From assembly GCA_020852775.1 (NCBI GenBank), contig JADZAD010000109.1, positions 1 through 7,993 on the forward strand: DNA of 7,993 bases, given 5' to 3'. Under the pieces are notes generated by a model that saw only the letters and a list, made by a program, of their open reading frames with translations, was not told the origin of the DNA and made no database searches. Shown one piece after another: positions 5,225 to 7,993 of this stretch. Every line of letters starts with the position of its first letter. Positions within the stretch are counted from its first letter, which is position 1. Origin of the DNA: Anaerolineae bacterium (lineage in GTDB: Bacteria; Chloroflexota; Anaerolineae; Aggregatilineales; UBA3940). Made by a program: the position numbers and the translations under genes.

Positions 5225-5926
5225 ATGTCGGAGACGCGACGGGAACGTCAGCGGGAGGCTACCCGAGAAGAGATCAAGGCCACCGCTCGACGCCTGCTGG
5301 CCGAGCAGGGCACGGCAGGCCTGTCGATCCGGGCCATTGCCCGTGAGATTGGATTGACGCCCCCGGCACTCTATCGCTATTTTGCCAGCCTCGATGACCT
5401 GGTTACAGCCCTGATTGTTGACGTATTTACCGCGCTGGCGGAGCAGATCGAGGCGGCCCGGGATTGCGCCGGGCCGCAGGCGCCACCTTCAGCGAAACTG
5501 ATGAACGTGCTGCGTGCCTATCGTCGCTGGGCAGTTGACAATCCTGCCGATTTCGGGCTGATCTACGGGACACCTATCGCCGGATATCACGCTCCGCGAG
5601 AGATCACCGTACCGGTAGTAATCCGCGGCTTCGCCGTAATCGTGGGCCTGCTTGAAGAGATGACTCAACAGGAAGAGATTATTCCCGTACCGTCCATGCA
5701 GATGCCTCCTCCCGGAGTTGAAGCTTCACTACAGGCCATGATCGAGGGGGATGGCTATCCTGTTTCGGTGGCTGCGCTCTATATGGGTACCGTTGGCTGG
5801 ACGCAGTTTCATGGCATCATCAGCCTCGAGGTGTTCGGGCACCTGCCGCCGGTAGTCGGTGATACAAATGCTTTCTTTGAGGCCCAGCTTCGCAATATAC
5901 TAATCGGGATGGGCTGGAAGGGCTGA
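5225..5926 (+). CDS. TetR/AcrR-family transcriptional regulator with WHG-type ligand domain
   Basis: The 233-residue product has an N-terminal TetR DNA-binding domain (about residues 10-65). Its helix-turn-helix lies in LSIRAIAREIGLTPPALYRYF (33-53), preceded by the usual ARRLLAEQG helix. The C-terminal part (about 90-230) fits the WHG-type TetR ligand domain, with the naming residues visible as W192, H196 and G197 in GWTQFHG, and the preceding RRWAVDNPADFGLIYG segment typical of that group. Such proteins are dimeric repressors released by small hydrophobic ligands. The ATG at 5225 has AGGAG 8 bases upstream. The open frame extends to a TTG at 5147, but that codon is the -35 box, so it was excluded. 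The promoter is covered by a perfect inverted repeat, which strongly suggests self-repression. An SDR-like gene 123 bases downstream on the same strand is a probable second target through read-through, with no terminator between them. Confidence 0.9.
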   Translation: MSETRRERQREATREEIKATARRLLAEQGTAGLSIRAIAREIGLTPPALYRYFASLDDLVTALIVDVFTALAEQIEAARDCAGPQAPPSAKLMNVLRAYRRWAVDNPADFGLIYGTPIAGYHAPREITVPVVIRGFAVIVGLLEEMTQQEEIIPVPSMQMPPPGVEASLQAMIEGDGYPVSVAALYMGTVGWTQFHGIISLEVFGHLPPVVGDTNAFFEAQLRNILIGMGWKG

Positions 5927-6049
5927 CGCAGCCTGCTACTTCTCTCATTGCAGCGATATCTTAATTCAGTGTGCAAACCTCCAAGAGCGGCAGGTGTCTT
6001 CGATGCGCCTGTTTGCCGGAGCCATAACATTCACAAGGAGAAGAAAGCT

Positions 6050-6994
6050 ATGTCTCGCGATTCTGATCTGCACGTTGTGTTCGGTACGGGCCCGGTTGGG
6101 CTGGCATTGGTTGAGACACTTGCCGCTCAGGGCAAACAGGTGCGCGCTGTCAACCGGCGAGGAAGCGCCCCCGTGCCCCCCGAGGTGGAGATGCGTGTCG
6201 GTGACGCCACCGATCTGGCCTCAACACGTGCGCTATGTACCGGAGCAACAACTGTCTACAACTGTACTAATGCGCCTTATACCCGCTGGCCGGAGATGTT
6301 CCCGCCGCTGCAGGTTGGGGTTCTCGAAGGAGCAGCCGTCGCCGGGGCAAAACTGGTGGTCATGGAGAACCTGTATATGTACGGGCCGACCGGGGGCCGG
6401 CCAATTCATGAGAACCTGCCCTATACGGCCACCGGACGGAAAGGACATACCCGGGCAGCGATGGCACACGACCTCCTCGCAGCACACCAGGCCGGTAAGG
6501 TACGGGTCGCTATCGGGCGTGCATCAGATTTCTATGGGCCACGAGCACTGGACTCAGCAGTCGGGGATATTGTGTTCGGAGCAGCAATCCGCGGTAAGGC
6601 AGCCCAGGCGCTCGGAAACATCGACCTGCCTCACACCGTAACTTACGTGCCGGACATCGCGCGCGGGCTGGCAATCCTAGGTGAACGTGACGATGCATTG
6701 GGCTCAGCCTGGCACATTCCCTCAGCACCGCCGATTAGCCTACACCAGTTCATTGGGAGAGTTTATGCAGCTGCTGGTCAAAAACTCCGCATACAGGTCG
6801 CTTCGCGCCTGATGGTCGGCGCGCTGGGGCTGTTCGTGCCAATTATGCGCGAGTTCAGTGAGATGATGTATGAGTGGGAAGAGCCGTACATCGTCGATGA
6901 CAGTCGATTTGTCCAGACGTTCGGCCAGATAGCCACACCGCTGGAAGAGGGCATCGATGCAACTGTGCGTTGGTTCCGCGACAACGTCAGCTGA
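6050..6994 (+). CDS. Atypical extended SDR (NAD(P)-dependent epimerase/dehydratase family)
   Basis: The 314-residue product has an N-terminal Rossmann fold with VVFGTGPVGLAL (9-20; GxGxxG at 12-17) and VRAVNRRG (31-38) after strand 2, where the arginines favour NADP(H). GDATD (51-55) and VYNCTNAPY (69-77) mark strands 3 and 4. ENLYMYGP (106-113) replaces the usual Ser-containing strand 5, and IGRASDFYGP (155-164) and HTVTYVPDIARGL (195-207) are typical of extended SDRs. The catalytic YxxxK is not present at its usual place: GRKGHTRAAMA (129-139) stands there, as I recall for a large uncharacterised bacterial subfamily. The reaction is therefore uncertain. The ATG at 6050 has AAGGAG 9 bases upstream; the frame is open back to 5948 without support. 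It follows the TetR gene and is probably in its regulon. Its stop lies 4 bp from that of the convergent GNAT gene. Confidence 0.85.
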   Translation: MSRDSDLHVVFGTGPVGLALVETLAAQGKQVRAVNRRGSAPVPPEVEMRVGDATDLASTRALCTGATTVYNCTNAPYTRWPEMFPPLQVGVLEGAAVAGAKLVVMENLYMYGPTGGRPIHENLPYTATGRKGHTRAAMAHDLLAAHQAGKVRVAIGRASDFYGPRALDSAVGDIVFGAAIRGKAAQALGNIDLPHTVTYVPDIARGLAILGERDDALGSAWHIPSAPPISLHQFIGRVYAAAGQKLRIQVASRLMVGALGLFVPIMREFSEMMYEWEEPYIVDDSRFVQTFGQIATPLEEGIDATVRWFRDNVS

Positions 6995-6998
6995 TACC

Positions 6999-7532
6999 TC
7001 ATGCAAGCATTTTATAGAAGAACACCGTCGTATGCAGCGAGCCGTCGGTACTGCGGGCGTAGCCAGGGATGCGCCCGGCCTCGGTATAGCCCAGCGCCCG
7101 GTAAAGCGCATCGGACGGGTCATCCAGCCGGGTATCCAGCACCAGCAGCGATCGCCGGTGTGCGCGGGCGGCCTGCTCAACCGCCTCCATCAGCGCCCGC
7201 CCGATGCCACGCCGCCGGGCGGCGCTGTGGACAAGCAGCTTCTGCACCTCGGCCCGGTGATCGCCGTTACGCCGCGTCTCCAGCGCAAGCTGCACAGTCC
7301 CGACGATACGTCCATCCAGCCGGGCCGCCAGCAGCACACGCGAATTACTGGTCAATCCGCCAATCACGTCCTCCCAGTAGCGCCGGGCATCCTCCAGCGC
7401 AAGCGGCGGCAGAAAGCCCACCGAAGCGCCGCCGCTGACGGCATCCTGCAGCAGGTCGATCAGGATCGGCAGCGCGGCACGTGCCGCAGGGCTGTCCAGT
7501 TCATCGATCCGGAGTTCCGCGGGCGCAGGCAT
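6999..7532 (-). CDS. GNAT-family N-acetyltransferase
   Basis: The 177-residue product is a complete single-domain GNAT enzyme. Motif A is clear: strand VQKLLVHSAARRRGIGRALM (96-115), with the acetyl-CoA pyrophosphate loop R106xxG109xG111. Strand LLVLDTRLDDPSDALYRALGY (129-149) supplies motif B with the usual terminal Tyr. The N-terminal LLQDAVSGGASVGFLPPLALEDARRYWEDV region (27-56) recalls acetyltransferases of the tabtoxin-resistance (Ttr) type, so a small amine-bearing metabolite or antibiotic is a possible substrate; this is recollection, not proof. GGAGAG stands 7 bases before the ATG. The gene begins 3 bp after the stop of the alpha/beta hydrolase gene, so the two are almost certainly co-transcribed and perhaps translationally coupled. 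No terminator is seen before the convergent SDR stop 4 bp away. Confidence 0.88.
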   Translation of the reverse strand: MPAPAELRIDELDSPAARAALPILIDLLQDAVSGGASVGFLPPLALEDARRYWEDVIGGLTSNSRVLLAARLDGRIVGTVQLALETRRNGDHRAEVQKLLVHSAARRRGIGRALMEAVEQAARAHRRSLLVLDTRLDDPSDALYRALGYTEAGRIPGYARSTDGSLHTTVFFYKMLA

Positions 7533-7535
7533 CGA

Positions 7536-7993
7536 TCAACTCTCCGCTGCCAGATGCGCTGGCCCGCTGAACCAGCCAGTCAGCAGGCGGCTGACTTCGC
7601 TAAGCCGGTCGTGCTGCACCCAATGGGACGCTTCATCGAACATCTCCAGCCGCCCATCGTCACACAGGCCAAGGCTCGACTGGGCCATCGATTCGCTGAG
7701 AGCGATATCCTGCCTGCCCCAGATGATCAGCGTCTCGACATGGACCCGCGGCGCAGTCAGCGGGCGCGGCGGGCAGCGCAGGATGGCGCGATACCAGTTC
7801 AGCATGCCGGTGATGGCGCCAGGCTGCGACCACGCCTCGATATAGCATGGGAAGTCCTCAGCGTGGTTCCACGTCAGGGTATGCCCCGTCTGCGGATCGC
7901 GCCGTCCGCTGGCCACCAGAAGCCCCGTCGCAGCGCGCCAGTGATTCCGGCTGAGAGCCCACTCAGGCAGCCACGGAAGCTGGAAAAAGCCGA
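7536..7993 (-). CDS. Alpha/beta hydrolase, C-terminal part (5' end beyond the window)
   Basis: The frame is open from the right edge to a stop at 7536-7538, giving 151 residues of the C-terminal half. It starts GFFQLPWLPEWALSRNHW, and GAITGMLNWYRAILRCP lies at about 58-74 of the visible part. Both are typical of epoxide-hydrolase-like alpha/beta hydrolases, where the cap region follows the nucleophile elbow. The catalytic acid is the Asp in LIIWGRQDIAL (visible residue 95) and the catalytic His is in EASHWVQHD (visible residue 123). The nucleophile and oxyanion hole lie outside the window, so epoxide hydrolase, dehalogenase or esterase activity cannot be separated. A GTG at 7916 could be mistaken for a start, but family sequence continues upstream of it. 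The GNAT gene follows 3 bp downstream. Confidence 0.85.
   Translation of the reverse strand, partial: GFFQLPWLPEWALSRNHWRAATGLLVASGRRDPQTGHTLTWNHAEDFPCYIEAWSQPGAITGMLNWYRAILRCPPRPLTAPRVHVETLIIWGRQDIALSESMAQSSLGLCDDGRLEMFDEASHWVQHDRLSEVSRLLTGWFSGPAHLAAES

Noticed and set aside
1..7993. CRISPR array, tRNA/rRNA genes, insertion sequences or toxin-antitoxin pair
   Set aside because: No regularly spaced repeats, no tRNA-like cloverleaf, no transposase motifs and no small overlapping gene pair were found on either strand by eye.

Overview
This window is GC-rich, densely packed bacterial chromosome. The clearest clue to its origin is a pair of very short Flp-type prepilins (GQGLVEYALILVLVAVVVIVIL core). 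From memory, this style of pilin is common in Chloroflexota such as Anaerolineae and relatives. The assignment is a moderate-confidence guess. There is no rRNA, no mobile-element gene and no CRISPR array in the window.

Layout, left to right. (1) The first 53 bases probably hold the 5' end of a leftward gene running out of the window. (2) A leftward BtpA/SgcQ-family TIM-barrel gene (249-1040) ends at a strong intrinsic terminator (184-210) and has a TATAAT promoter. (3) A rightward DinB-family gene (1209-1685) diverges from it and ends 2 bp from the end of a leftward metallophosphoesterase gene (1688-2575). (4) Two 48-residue Flp pilin genes stand in tandem (2807-2953 and 3045-3191). They are nearly identical, each has its own promoter-like sequence, and the second is followed by an intrinsic terminator (3218-3245). 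(5) A 574-residue fusion protein (3388-5112) joins a Cof-like HAD phosphatase to a HerA/VirB4-like P-loop ATPase and a short unassigned helical C-terminus. (6) A TetR-family regulator (5225-5926) sits behind a TTGACA-17-TAAACT promoter that is covered by a perfect 18-bp inverted repeat, so it is very probably self-regulated. A short-chain dehydrogenase-like gene (6050-6994) follows on the same strand. (7) A leftward two-gene unit at the right end encodes an alpha/beta hydrolase (partial, enters from the right edge) and a GNAT acetyltransferase, 3 bp apart.

Most of the genes look like independent accessory or housekeeping functions, not one pathway. The groups that plausibly act together are the twin pilins, the TetR-SDR pair, and the hydrolase-GNAT pair. 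No complete new system can be demonstrated. The most unusual items are the HAD-ATPase fusion and the architecture of the TetR operator.
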